NCBI GenBank assembly: GCA_016712465.1
Contig: JADJQZ010000001.1
Location: forward strand, 1 to 64,000
From: Candidatus Obscuribacter sp.
GTDB lineage: Bacteria > Cyanobacteriota > Vampirovibrionia > Obscuribacterales > Obscuribacteraceae
Length of the DNA stretch: 64,000 bases
Direction of reading: 5' to 3'
Positions within the stretch are counted from its first letter, which is position 1. Each line of letters opens with the position of its first letter. Below, one piece after another: positions 27,154-36,172 of this stretch. The notes beneath the pieces were generated by a model. That model did not search any database, was not told where the DNA came from, and was given only the letters and a program-made list of their open reading frames with translations. Made by a program: the position numbers and the translations under genes.

Positions 27154-29469
27154 TTATTTGTTCTCGGCGATGGCAGCCAGAATGCCGCACATCGTCATGA
27201 TGGCTTCGGGAAGGGGCTGACCGCAAAGGTCAGTGAAGTACTTCTCGAAAGCCGAGTCTTTAATCTGGTCGAGGGCAAAGTGCCAGGGCACCATGCCGTC
27301 CGCTTCCAGCCGCACCACAAGGTTGCGCAAAGAGCCCCAGGAGCAATTGGAAGGTTGCCCGTCCGAAAGCATGAAGAGCATCTTCACGGCCTTGCCGCTG
27401 GCTTGAGCGGATTTGCCCATGTGATAGAGCATAGCCGAGTCGTTGTTGCCGCCCATGGCGCGAAGCCCGGTGGACTTGTACTGCCCGGCTGTGCCGCAAT
27501 CGTAAATGACGCCGTCGGTGAAGCCCCAGAAGCGTGTTGAGATACCGCGCTGGTTGCGGGTTGCTTCTTCCACCACAAGGGCGAAGAGCTTAGCCAGCTT
27601 GAATTTCTCGCCCCGCTTCAGGGTGGCGTTTTCGGAAGTCATCGAACTGGAACAGTCGATGGCTACCTCGATATGCAGGGAGGCGGAATTGACCTCTTCT
27701 TCATCGACGAAGACATTGGTTTCGCCCAGGTAGAGCGCTTCCAGCTCGTCGATAACGTCGTGACCAACCGGTTCGTCCTCCTTGTCTCTGGGCATCTTGC
27801 CCACTTTGGCAAGCACCGGCCTGAGCGCGTGAGCGAGCGGTTGTACCGTGGGCAGATGCTCCATGAGGAAGGCGTCGTCGCTCTCCACAGGCAGAATGTC
27901 ATCGATCAGGTTGAAGTCCAGCGTCTCGAAGTCCATGGGCGGCGTGATGCCGGCCGCATGTTCGAAATCGCTGTCCATAACCAGATCGCCCACCAGGAAG
28001 TCTTTCAACTTTGCCCGGTAGTACCAGCCCAGGAAGAGCAGGAGCAGAAGCAGCAACATAAGGAGCACAGCCAGCCACCAGTTGACCTCACCGGCGCGGG
28101 TCATGACGGCCCAGAGCATCATGAGCAGGCAGGCGATGGGTATGGAGATGAGCAGGATGCGCAGGAGTTTCCTGTGCCAGAGCCAGTTCATCGCCCACTT
28201 GAACTTGAAGTAGCCGAGCTTGATGCCGCGCCAGGTGATGTTCCAGCCCAGCTTGAGGCGAAGACCGAACTTGCCTATGGGTCCTACTTTGACAGCCCTG
28301 CCGATGCTGGAGAAGACCTTCGGCAGGAAGCCGAAGGTGCGCCTGAAAGTGGAGGCGGTTTTGCTCTTCACTTGATTCCAGGCTCGTCTCAGCACCCCCG
28401 GCCCTTTCTTCTCGCTCAGAACCAGCTCCGGGTGACGGCGCTTGTTCATGAAACGTCTGAGCCAGGCGGAGAGGAAAACCGCTCCCACTACGGTGCTGCC
28501 TATGACAGTCAGGGCGATGGCGGCATTGAACCAGAACTGGGAGCCGCCCCGGCTGAAGATGGCCGCCCAGAGCACGAGCAGAATGCCCAGGGTGATGTAG
28601 GACCATTTGGAGGTGAAGAGGCTTTTCCAGAAGGGCTCCTTGCCCGATCCGGAGAAGAGACCGCCGCCCTTGTCGTCGTCGTCATCGGGAGCGGCAGGGC
28701 TACCCGGGCTGGGCTTGGACTTGTCGGGTTGGTCTTGCTTGCCGGGGGGGGCAGGCAATTCCAGACCTCTGGCCAGTGTCAGGTGAACCTCTCTGGTCAG
28801 GTCGAGCAACTGGTCTTTGCTGAGGTCTTTGAAGTTGCCTGGAATGAGAGCCAGGGCAGCTTTGACGGCCGCCGCATTGTCGCTCAACGCCGCCTCTGTG
28901 TGGGGGATGTGGCGGCGGAAGTGATAGGCGAATTCGTTCCAGCGCAGGCGGTAAGCTTCCGAGGCCGCAAAGCCGCTTGTGCTCTCTTCCTCTTCTTTGC
29001 CGCCGTCGGCAATGCCGGTGCTGATGCTGTTGTTGCGACGCCTGGCGGTGGGAAAGATGAAGGCGCAGACCGACTGGAAATGTGCTCCCCACTGGGGGTT
29101 GTCGGCAGTGCCTCTCCTTTCGTTCTGCTCATCGTCGATAAGGTTCAAGAGCGATTTGAAGCCTTCTTCAATCGCCTTTTTGTACTGCTCTTCCGCCGGA
29201 TGGAGATGGTGCAAAAGCTCGTGAAAGCCGATGCCCCTCAAGATTGAGCGGGCCCGATCTTTATTGCGCACATCCTTGACGCAACTCGGGTTGAGCACAA
29301 CATCGATGACGTTCTTGGTGTCTTCGGTGTTGTAGGTGAAGGCGATGTGGTCGCCGTCCATGAGCCTGAGGCGGACGGGTCTGCCGGCGTAGAAAGCCAG
29401 ATCCGTCACAAGCCTTTCCGCTTCGCTTACAAATTCTTCTTTCGTAAGACTTGTGTCTTTTCTGGCCAT
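27154..29469 (-). CDS. Membrane protein with N-terminal metallopeptidase and C-terminal VWA domain (CobT-like)
   Basis: 771 residues. Residues 1-240 form a metallopeptidase-like domain with HELLHHLHP (HExxH at 83-87) and IDDEQNERRG (111-120), whose Glu may be the third ligand. A Pro/Asp/Gly-rich linker and about five hydrophobic segments (roughly 300-510) follow, separated by basic loops. The C-terminal domain is a von Willebrand A domain with an intact metal-ion site: DCSSS near 604, FTDG and LSDG. The peptidase-VWA pairing recalls CobT and other VWA partners of MoxR ATPases, but the intervening membrane block is unusual. The MoxR-type gene lies 38 bases upstream on the same strand, so the two form an operon and probably a complex. 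Confidence 0.88.
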   Translation of the reverse strand: MARKDTSLTKEEFVSEAERLVTDLAFYAGRPVRLRLMDGDHIAFTYNTEDTKNVIDVVLNPSCVKDVRNKDRARSILRGIGFHELLHHLHPAEEQYKKAIEEGFKSLLNLIDDEQNERRGTADNPQWGAHFQSVCAFIFPTARRRNNSISTGIADGGKEEEESTSGFAASEAYRLRWNEFAYHFRRHIPHTEAALSDNAAAVKAALALIPGNFKDLSKDQLLDLTREVHLTLARGLELPAPPGKQDQPDKSKPSPGSPAAPDDDDDKGGGLFSGSGKEPFWKSLFTSKWSYITLGILLVLWAAIFSRGGSQFWFNAAIALTVIGSTVVGAVFLSAWLRRFMNKRRHPELVLSEKKGPGVLRRAWNQVKSKTASTFRRTFGFLPKVFSSIGRAVKVGPIGKFGLRLKLGWNITWRGIKLGYFKFKWAMNWLWHRKLLRILLISIPIACLLMMLWAVMTRAGEVNWWLAVLLMLLLLLLLFLGWYYRAKLKDFLVGDLVMDSDFEHAAGITPPMDFETLDFNLIDDILPVESDDAFLMEHLPTVQPLAHALRPVLAKVGKMPRDKEDEPVGHDVIDELEALYLGETNVFVDEEEVNSASLHIEVAIDCSSSMTSENATLKRGEKFKLAKLFALVVEEATRNQRGISTRFWGFTDGVIYDCGTAGQYKSTGLRAMGGNNDSAMLYHMGKSAQASGKAVKMLFMLSDGQPSNCSWGSLRNLVVRLEADGMVPWHFALDQIKDSAFEKYFTDLCGQPLPEAIMTMCGILAAIAENK

Positions 29470-29507
29470 CGGTTTACCACCTTACTTGGGTTATCGCCTT
29501 GTTCGTT

Positions 29508-30683
29508 TTACTTGGTGCCGTCCTTGGGGTTCTTGAGCCGCTCTTCGATGAGTTTGGCCACCTTGCCGGCTTCCGTATTGATGTCGTCCGCCCGGCCGGA
29601 ATACTGGTTTGTGACGGCGTTCTCCAGGGCCACCTTCAGTTCCACTCCGGCAGAGAGGAACATGGCGATGTTCTCGCTGACGCGGGTGGAGGGGGCTTTG
29701 GAGAGCATGCGCTTGGGGTCGAGGCGGGCAGCGCGCACATGATTGACGATGTTCAGGGCCAGGTCCATTTCCTTGGCCGGGCAGTCGGGGAAGCGCCGCA
29801 AGCAGTGCTTCAGCTCCACATCGTGGGGCATGTGCTTGAGCTTGACGATTACCCAGCGGTCCTTGGCGGCAGCGTCTTCCTGACGCACGGTGAACCCCTG
29901 ACCGGCGTTACCGGCGGCCATGAAGTGCACGTTTTCGGGCACGGGAACTTCTTCGCCGTTGGGCAACTGGAGAGAGCGGTTCTGCCCTTCGATGACGTCC
30001 AGGAGTGCGTCCCGGGCATCTTCATCGATACGGGTGAATTCGTCGATCATGAGCAGGAAGGTCTTATGCTTGTTCTCGGGGCGGTTGGCTTCCCTGAGAA
30101 CGGCCGTCAGTTTGGAGTCGACCCAGAGCATCTGCATGGCGCCGCCTGCACCGACTGTGGGCATGAGGCGACCGAGCATGTAGTTGAACTTCTTGATCAG
30201 ACCGCCGGAGACCTTACGAAACTCCCAGCCCAGGGTGCGTGCCACGGCTGCGGCGATGGTGGACTTGCCGATGCCCTGGTCGCCCTCCAGAAACAGGTTC
30301 TTGAGACGATTCTGCAAGACCACGGTCATGAGCTTGGCGATGTCCGTGGGTACGTAGACGTCCTTGAAATCGAAGGATGTTTCCCTCGACACAGGTCGCA
30401 CCAGGATGGCACCATTGGTCTTGGAACCGGGGTTGGTGATGCGTTCCACGCGGCAGACCCAGGTTTCACCCGGCTTGGGCATGGGCAGGCGGGTGGCAGC
30501 ATGGGCTTTCGTATCGATCAAGATGATCTTGCGAGTCTTGACGCCACCGGCACTGTTGGCTTTGACGGCACCCTGCTGGCCATTGGCCCGGGTCTTGTTG
30601 GCTTCGAAGGTGACTGTCAGGGAAGCCCCGACGGCAAAGTCGGGGGCGCCCTCACGCGCCTGCGATTTAGAGGTTTTGGTCAT
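29508..30683 (-). CDS. MoxR/CobS-type AAA+ ATPase
   Basis: 391 residues from the ATG at 30683, preceded by GGAG at 6 bases. An N-terminal beta-rich extension of about 110 residues (WVCRVERITN...AILVRPVS) is followed by the AAA+ core: Walker A GDQGIGKS (134-141), Walker B LLMIDEF, and the sensor region VHFMAAGNAGQGF. MoxR-like ATPases act as chaperones that load metal or remodel a partner through its VWA domain. The partner is the gene directly downstream. In CobS/CobT the pair drives cobalt insertion; nothing here points to cobalamin, so the target is open. Confidence 0.9.
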   Translation of the reverse strand: MTKTSKSQAREGAPDFAVGASLTVTFEANKTRANGQQGAVKANSAGGVKTRKIILIDTKAHAATRLPMPKPGETWVCRVERITNPGSKTNGAILVRPVSRETSFDFKDVYVPTDIAKLMTVVLQNRLKNLFLEGDQGIGKSTIAAAVARTLGWEFRKVSGGLIKKFNYMLGRLMPTVGAGGAMQMLWVDSKLTAVLREANRPENKHKTFLLMIDEFTRIDEDARDALLDVIEGQNRSLQLPNGEEVPVPENVHFMAAGNAGQGFTVRQEDAAAKDRWVIVKLKHMPHDVELKHCLRRFPDCPAKEMDLALNIVNHVRAARLDPKRMLSKAPSTRVSENIAMFLSAGVELKVALENAVTNQYSGRADDINTEAGKVAKLIEERLKNPKDGTK

Positions 30684-30933
30684 ATGACACTCCATAGAGA
30701 CGTTTAGATGTGCGGCTGCCGTCAGAGCCCCGTAGAGGCCTCTGGCTGAGCTGGAACATTGAGCTTCGAGAGCTCAGCTTGGTTTTCTTTTCACGAGCGT
30801 CGATAGCTTTCATGCCGCCGGTATAGCGATGAGTTGCTTCCATCACCGGCTGAGGTGACTGAGGAAGGCTCGGGGGCGGCAGTGGGGGTGTTGCAGCTAT
30901 GGATGGGGGGTGAAATAAGGAAACAAAAGAGAT

Positions 30934-30961
30934 GCCAGGAGTCTAGAAACTCCTGGCATTA
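30934..30961 (-). terminator. Terminator of the pilin gene
   Basis: Eleven-base-pair perfect stem ATGCCAGGAGT/ACTCCTGGCAT with a 6-base loop, followed on the minus strand by CTCTTTTGTTT, about 155 bases after the pilin stop. Confidence 0.75.
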
Positions 30962-31115
30962 CCGGCCTACTTTCTTTGGGTTAGATTGAGATCTAAATGG
31001 TCCTCCTTTGCTTTTATGTTCCTCATCTTGCCGTAGGGTGGGGCTTGTAGTTAATGGCCCGGCTCGCGCTAGAGCGCCTCTTTGAAACTTGCGGTGTGTC
31101 TATCTTTCTTCTGGA

Positions 31116-31616
31116 TTAACCGCGACCCCAGGCATTGCCATTGCCGTTGTTGCCGTTTCCGTTACCGTTGCCGTTGCCGTTGCCGTTACCGTTGTTGCCA
31201 TTGCCGTTGTTGCCATTGCCATTGCCATTGCCGCTGTTGCCGTTACCGCTGGAACCGCTGCTGGCGGGGGTGCCACTGCCGCTGCTGCTGGAGCCACTAC
31301 CGGACGAACCGCTGCTGCCGGAGGAAGTACCACTGCCGCTGCTGGAAGAAGTACCGCTGCTACCGGAAGAACCGCTGTAGGCGCTGGCCCCAGCCGAGGA
31401 CACTTTGTCGAGCTGACTGGCACAGGCATTTCCAAAGCTGGAGAGCGCACCGGCTTGATTGCCGACCATTCCCATGGCCATTGCTGCAACTATTCCGGCG
31501 AAGGCCAACATGGCTGCATATTCAGTCAGGCCCTGACCCTTTCTGCCCCGTCCGGCGCGGGCTCTGGCGGGCTTGCTGGCGGAAGTTTTTTGGTTGAGGT
31601 TAGACTGATTGTTCAT
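31116..31616 (-). CDS. Flp-type (type IVb) pilin-like protein with Gly/Ser and Gly/Asn tail
   Basis: 166 residues. A basic leader (KPARARAGRGRKG) is followed by QGLTEYAAMLAFAGIVAAMAM. This matches type IVb prepilins: cleavage after Gly, a Glu at +5 and a Tyr at +6, then a hydrophobic helix. After a short mature segment (GNQAGALSSFGNACASQL) the protein becomes Ser/Gly repeats and then about 50 residues of GN/GNN repeats. Flp pilins normally stop at 50-70 residues, so the tail is an addition. No TadA, TadB or prepilin peptidase gene is in the window. It is monocistronic with a terminator. Confidence 0.75.
   Translation of the reverse strand: MNNQSNLNQKTSASKPARARAGRGRKGQGLTEYAAMLAFAGIVAAMAMGMVGNQAGALSSFGNACASQLDKVSSAGASAYSGSSGSSGTSSSSGSGTSSGSSGSSGSGSSSSGSGTPASSGSSGNGNSGNGNGNGNNGNGNNGNGNGNGNGNGNGNNGNGNAWGRG
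31119..31390. repeat. Low-complexity coding repeat of pilin tail
   Basis: Variants of the hexamer TTGCCG/TTACCG fill 31126-31235, encoding alternating Gly and Asn, followed by Gly/Ser codon repeats to about 31390. This layout is prone to slippage in steps of three or six bases. Confidence 0.75.
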
Positions 31617-31778
31617 GATGTTTATCTCTCATGTGTAGCGATTTAGTTGGCGGGACTCGCTGCCCGGTGATTTCATCTTACGTCCGGCCGGGGTGCTGAA
31701 ACATCGGCGCATTGCCCGGTTCTCCTATCGGTCAATGTACCGATATTTGTCTTTGAGAGAATTGATGGCAAAAGAAAA

Positions 31779-31798
31779 CCCCCTGCCGGGGCAGGGGG
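31779..31798 (-). terminator. Rho-independent terminator of proS
   Basis: GC-rich stem CCCCCTGCC/GGCAGGGGG with a tight loop, followed on the minus strand by TTTTCTTTTG, about 23 bases after the proS stop. Confidence 0.85.
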
Positions 31799-31820
31799 CG
31801 TCCATATCAAAAGCCTTTCA

Positions 31821-33311
31821 TTAGTAGGCTTTGGCGAAGATTACCCGGCGGGTAGTTTTGCGACCGGTGTACATACAAGTACCTTCCACCGGCTCAAAGG
31901 CGAAAGGCAGGCAACGAATGGTAGCCTTGCACTCTTCCTTGATCTTGCCTTCGTCTTCGCTGGTGCCGTCCCAATGGGTTTCAACGAAAACGCTCTTGTC
32001 TTTGAGGATGGTCTTCATCTCTTCGTAGGTTGTAGCTTTCACCGTGTTGTCCCGGCGGAACTTGAGGGCTCTTTCGAAGATGGCTTTCTGCACTGTTTCG
32101 AGCAGATCCTTGATGGTGGCAGGCAGTCCCTCTCTGGCTACTCCCCTCATTTTTTCCTGGTTGTCCCGGCGGGCAATTTCAACTACGTTGCCGGCCACGT
32201 CGCGGGGGCCGATGTTGATTCTCAGAGGCACGCCACGCAGCTCCCAGTGGTTGAATTTGAAGCCGGGGGTATGATTGTCCCGGTCATCCACATGGACACG
32301 GATTCCAGCGGCTTTGAGAGCCGTCTCCAGTTCCCGGCAGCTGGAGAGTACTGTTTCTTTCTCAGCGTCGGTCTTGTAGATGGGTACTACCACGGTCTGG
32401 ATGGGGGCGATGCGGGGCGGTAGAATCAAGCCCTTTTCGTCTCCGTGACCTAAGACCACGGCACCGATCAGGCGAGTAGAGACACCCCAACTGGTCTGCC
32501 AGGCATACTCCAGTTGACCGGCCTGACTCTGGAATTTGATATCGAAGGCCTTAGCGAAATTCTGACCGAGGAAGTGCGAAGTGCCTGCCTGCAGCGCCTT
32601 GCCGTCGCGCATCATGGCTTCGATGCAGTAGGTGCGCACGGCGCCGGCGAAACGTTCCCGTTCGGTCTTCTCTCCGGTGAGAACCGGCAGAGCCAGCCAA
32701 TCTTCCGCCAGCTTGCGATAGCACTCCAGCATGGTTTTGGCTTCCGCTTCCGCTTCCTCTTCCGTGGCGTGGGCGGTGTGCCCTTCCTGCCAGAGAAACT
32801 CAGCGGTGCGCAGGAAGAGGCGGGTGCGCATTTCCCAGCGCACTACGTTAGCCCACTGGTTGATGAGCAGGGGCAGGTCGCGCCAGGAGTGAACCCATTT
32901 GGCGAACATGTAGTTGATGATGGTTTCCGAGGTGGGGCGGACAATGAGCGGCTCTTCCAGTTTCTTGCCGCCGCCATGGGTGACCACGGCGCACTCGGGA
33001 GCGAAGCCCTCCACGTGCTCGGCTTCTTTCTTGAGGAAGGACTCCGGTATGAATAAAGGAAAGTAGGCGTTGGAATGGCCGGTCTCTTTGATCATGCCGT
33101 CCAGGGCTTCCTTAATGTTTTCCCAGAGAGCGTAGCCGTAAGGGCGTATGACCATACAACCCTTGACCGGGGCATAGTCTGCCAGTTCCGCTCCCGTGAC
33201 GGTGTCGGTGTACCAGCGGGAATTGCCTTCCACGCTGCCCTCATCGCCGTCTATGTCCAGGTCCAGTTCCGGCTCCTTGACTTCAGTTTGCGCCTTTGCA
33301 TCAGAGGCCAT
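31821..33311 (-). CDS. proS: Prolyl-tRNA synthetase, archaeal/eukaryotic type
   Basis: About 496 residues from the ATG at 33311; AAGGGAGA lies about 9 bases upstream, and an upstream in-frame ATG at 33371 has no such site. The class II core is complete: PLFIPESF, motif 2 region RWEMRTRLFLRTAEFLWQEGHTAH, and motif 3 GVSTRLIGAVVLGHGDEKGLILPP. There is no bacterial editing insertion between motifs 2 and 3, and the C-terminal extension ends in Tyr (RRVIFAKAY), both marks of the archaeal/eukaryotic-type (ProS type 3) enzyme found in some bacteria. An acidic N-terminal tail of about 30 residues is extra. Confidence 0.95.
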   Translation of the reverse strand: MASDAKAQTEVKEPELDLDIDGDEGSVEGNSRWYTDTVTGAELADYAPVKGCMVIRPYGYALWENIKEALDGMIKETGHSNAYFPLFIPESFLKKEAEHVEGFAPECAVVTHGGGKKLEEPLIVRPTSETIINYMFAKWVHSWRDLPLLINQWANVVRWEMRTRLFLRTAEFLWQEGHTAHATEEEAEAEAKTMLECYRKLAEDWLALPVLTGEKTERERFAGAVRTYCIEAMMRDGKALQAGTSHFLGQNFAKAFDIKFQSQAGQLEYAWQTSWGVSTRLIGAVVLGHGDEKGLILPPRIAPIQTVVVPIYKTDAEKETVLSSCRELETALKAAGIRVHVDDRDNHTPGFKFNHWELRGVPLRINIGPRDVAGNVVEIARRDNQEKMRGVAREGLPATIKDLLETVQKAIFERALKFRRDNTVKATTYEEMKTILKDKSVFVETHWDGTSEDEGKIKEECKATIRCLPFAFEPVEGTCMYTGRKTTRRVIFAKAY

Positions 33312-33465
33312 TTGCTTTATCTCCCTTGAGGTTTTGACAGTATAGACCAAGCCGCTCCGCCCTGAAGCCATCGCCGGGCAGTGTTTGCCTAGTGTTAAGG
33401 CTCGCGGCTATAATTTACGAAGCAGGGGCTGAGAACTTCAGCCGTTTTAAATAATTCGGAGTCCT

Positions 33466-34320
33466 ATGCAGCTTTCCGGCGAATTAGCCAAAGTTAGTTT
33501 TGCCAATCTTTTGCAGCTTGTCAGGAGTGGCGGGCTGGCAGGCAAGCTCACCCTCTCTCAGGGGGCGCGGTTGGGCGCCATCTTGATTGAAAAAGGGCTG
33601 CCTGTTCATGCCGAGATCGAGGGCCTATCAGGAAAGGAAGCTCTCTTTGAATTCTTCCTCTGGTTGAGCGGCACCTTTGCCTTCTCCGAAGGTGCCTTCG
33701 AGGGTCTCAACAAAACCCTGCCCAGAACAATCAAGTTTAATAACTCCGACGACACTTTTGAGCGCCTTCTCAAGGACGGCATTGCTTATCTGGAAGCCAA
33801 ACAGTATCTTGATTCTCTCGGTGTGGGTCCGGAATCGGTTTTGAAGGCGGCGGACCAGAAAGGCGACTACGCTCGCACCCTCATGCAGAATCCCGGGCTG
33901 GAGCGCATCGACGGTGTTCGCACCCTGGCGGATGCCCTGTCGGCCCTGAATCTGACCGGTCGCGAATTTACTCTGGTAGTGGCCGACTGGTTCTATGGCG
34001 GCCTGGTCCAAATCGCCAAGCCCGATTATGGTCTAGGTGACAACCAGGTGGAGCTGCCGGACTGGGTTGTGGCTCGCCTCAAGCAGGACAATCAGGACCT
34101 GACCAAAGCCATCGTGGACATGGTTATCTGGGTTGATCGGGTCAAATGTTGGATGTATCAAACAGACGCCGACTTCGAGCGCATTTTGGCGGGACGGGAT
34201 CTTGGTAACATCGCCGGCGCTGCCTCCATCGTGGCTCGAAGTAGCGGTAACACTGGTGCCGCCGGTGGTGCGCAGTCGGACGTCACGGCGCCGGCTAAGC
34301 CGCCCGCCGGTTCTTTCTAG
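33466..34320 (+). CDS. PATAN (DUF4388) domain protein
   Basis: 284 residues, the first plus-strand gene after ProS and divergent from it. Residues 1-90 match the PATAN/DUF4388 module: MQLSGELAKVSFANLLQLVRSGGLAGKLTL, then LIEKGLPVHA and GKEALFEFFLWLSGTFAF. This module occurs in cyanobacterial and myxobacterial signalling proteins as an adaptor near response regulators. The remaining 190 residues are mainly helical with no recognised domain and a disordered Ala/Gly tail. No signalling gene is adjacent. Role as a signalling adaptor is inferred from the family. Confidence 0.8.
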   Translation: MQLSGELAKVSFANLLQLVRSGGLAGKLTLSQGARLGAILIEKGLPVHAEIEGLSGKEALFEFFLWLSGTFAFSEGAFEGLNKTLPRTIKFNNSDDTFERLLKDGIAYLEAKQYLDSLGVGPESVLKAADQKGDYARTLMQNPGLERIDGVRTLADALSALNLTGREFTLVVADWFYGGLVQIAKPDYGLGDNQVELPDWVVARLKQDNQDLTKAIVDMVIWVDRVKCWMYQTDADFERILAGRDLGNIAGAASIVARSSGNTGAAGGAQSDVTAPAKPPAGSF

Positions 34321-34348
34321 CAAAGGTTACCTGCCGCTAAGTCTCGTT

Positions 34349-35164
34349 TCAGGCCAGGGAAGGGCATTCTTGGATGGCTTTGACCAGGTGACGCACTTTC
34401 TCTACATCAATAGGATTTTCCAGGATACCCTGGCGTTTGAGAGAACTGGCCACAATCACTCCATTGGCAATGCCCATCAAGGTGGAACAGTTCTCTACCG
34501 TGGTGCCGCTGCCAATCAGAATGGGAGTATCGGGCAGTGCTTCCCTTACGTTTTTGAGATCATCCCAGGTGGGTGGTGCGCCGGTGCTGCTGCCGCTCAC
34601 AATAATGCCGTCAGCCAGACCGCGTTTGACGGTGTCTCTGGCTGCTCTTCCTATATCGCTATCCTGTCCGAGAGGGCTGGCATGCTTGACCATGACGTCG
34701 GCCAGAATACGCACCGAACTTTGAGCTGAGAGGGCGCGTCTATACATATGCAGTTCATGGGCTTCACCCTCTATCAGACCCTGGTCGGTGACCATGGCGC
34801 CACTCAAGACGTTGACCCGAATGAATTGTGCTCCCGATGTGGCTGCAATTGCAAGGGCGCTCAGTCCGTCGTTTCGAAGGACGTTTACGCCGATGGGCAG
34901 ATCGCAGATTATGGCCGTGCGCTGCACCGCCAGGGCCATGGCGCAGGCTGTGGCCGTGTCCACTCTGTTTTTCACAAAGGGAGCGTCGAAAAAGTTTTCG
35001 ATGATGATACCATTGGCGCCACCACTGGCCAGGGCCGTGGCCTCTTGTTCCGCCCTCAAGAGAACCGGTTCTAAATCGCCGCCATATCTGGGAGAGCCGG
35101 GCAAGGGCAAAAGGTGAATGACGCCGATGACCGGTCTATCTGTGCCGAATAATTCGTATAACAT
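34349..35164 (-). CDS. btpA: BtpA/SgcQ family TIM-barrel protein
   Basis: 271 residues. The sequence VIGVIHLLPLPGSPRYGG at the N-terminus, GGANGIIIENFFDAPF, the central INVMSGA-like FIRVNVLSGAMVTDQG, and LADGIIVSGSSTGAPP are hallmarks of the BtpA family. In cyanobacteria BtpA stabilises photosystem I; homologues elsewhere (SgcQ) are of uncertain function. No photosynthesis genes are present here, so a photosystem role is unlikely. It is convergent with the PATAN gene, the two stops being 28 bases apart. Confidence 0.9.
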   Translation of the reverse strand: MLYELFGTDRPVIGVIHLLPLPGSPRYGGDLEPVLLRAEQEATALASGGANGIIIENFFDAPFVKNRVDTATACAMALAVQRTAIICDLPIGVNVLRNDGLSALAIAATSGAQFIRVNVLSGAMVTDQGLIEGEAHELHMYRRALSAQSSVRILADVMVKHASPLGQDSDIGRAARDTVKRGLADGIIVSGSSTGAPPTWDDLKNVREALPDTPILIGSGTTVENCSTLMGIANGVIVASSLKRQGILENPIDVEKVRHLVKAIQECPSLA

Positions 35165-36172
35165 GGCTTCTCTTCTTCTCGGTTTTCTCTTGGGTATCTC
35201 TCTGGCGCTTCTAAAGCGAATTCAATTTATTGATTTTACTCGCTCGCCTGCCCGGGGCGCATGCTCTGCGGTCACCGTAGCTTGCTAAGACCGCCCGACC
35301 GTTCCGCATGGGCCGGGACGATGCCGGCCCGAGGCTGTAAAAGCTCATCAGCAGCGAGTTTCATCCTTGCCAGTTGATGGTTGTAAGGAGGTGGCGATAG
35401 TGGCGCAACTTGTGCTGCTTGACAAGATTGAGTCTGATGCTTCTTGCCAAGATGATACGGCTGCGCTATTGGATCTATCAATGGCTTACGGTGCTTGGAA
35501 ACTCCTGGTTTTCCGGCTGCTCGGGGCATTTCCCCCATGTCCTGCCGCGCTTGCACAGATCTATTTGAATTTACTCAGCTTAGACATCTTGAAGACCAAG
35601 ACATAAGTTCATAGATTCTCTATGCCCTTATTCCCCCTAATAGCTCAGAGACACTAACTCCAGGAAACTACCCAGTTTTCATCACCTATTTCATTTAGAA
35701 CCTGGTTCTTTGAGCGAATACAGTCTGAAACAGCGCTTGGAACAACAGAACGCTGTCTGTTGGGAAGCTAAGAGTTAGTAGCAAATTTTTTCATCCTGAT
35801 CACCAGGGCTCCTTTCAACGGGATTCCTCTTGCTAAGGTCACGGTAGCCAGCCCAGTCGACGCGACTGGTCATTTTGCTTCGGCTTGCTTGTGATGGCGC
35901 GGTGAGATGGATCGGACGGCGGCGAGCGCACGAGTCTGTTTCGGCAGGCTTTTTGTCGCCGCCCGGTGCACAACCAAATCGGTTTTGTAAGCGTTCGAAA
36001 AACAGCAAGTTTAAAAAAGGGTCACGCTTGCAACTTAGTCTGCGCGGTCTCGATAGGTCCGCCGGAACTTCGTAGCCTCAACCTATCCAACAAGCAAACC
36101 TGCAAACAAAACAAACCATGCCCAATTCAGGGCAGGCCCCGCAAGGGCTACCAAGAGAAAAGGAATCCCATT
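35165..36172. other. One-kilobase non-coding region upstream of the FtsH/RseP cluster
   Basis: Between divergently transcribed btpA and the 36173 gene. Short ORFs exist on both strands but none has good codon structure or a ribosome binding site. A purine-rich, unusually A/C-rich stretch (36085-36170) immediately precedes the next gene and may be its leader. No RNA gene recognised. Confidence 0.4.

Noticed and set aside
27673..29247. A 524-residue plus-strand ORF
   Set aside because: Antisense to the metallopeptidase-VWA gene, which has intact motifs and a ribosome binding site.
31089..31646. A 185-residue plus-strand ORF over the pilin gene
   Set aside because: It is a translation of the reverse strand of the low-complexity tail, giving Val/Ala repeats; the minus frame has the pilin signature and terminator.
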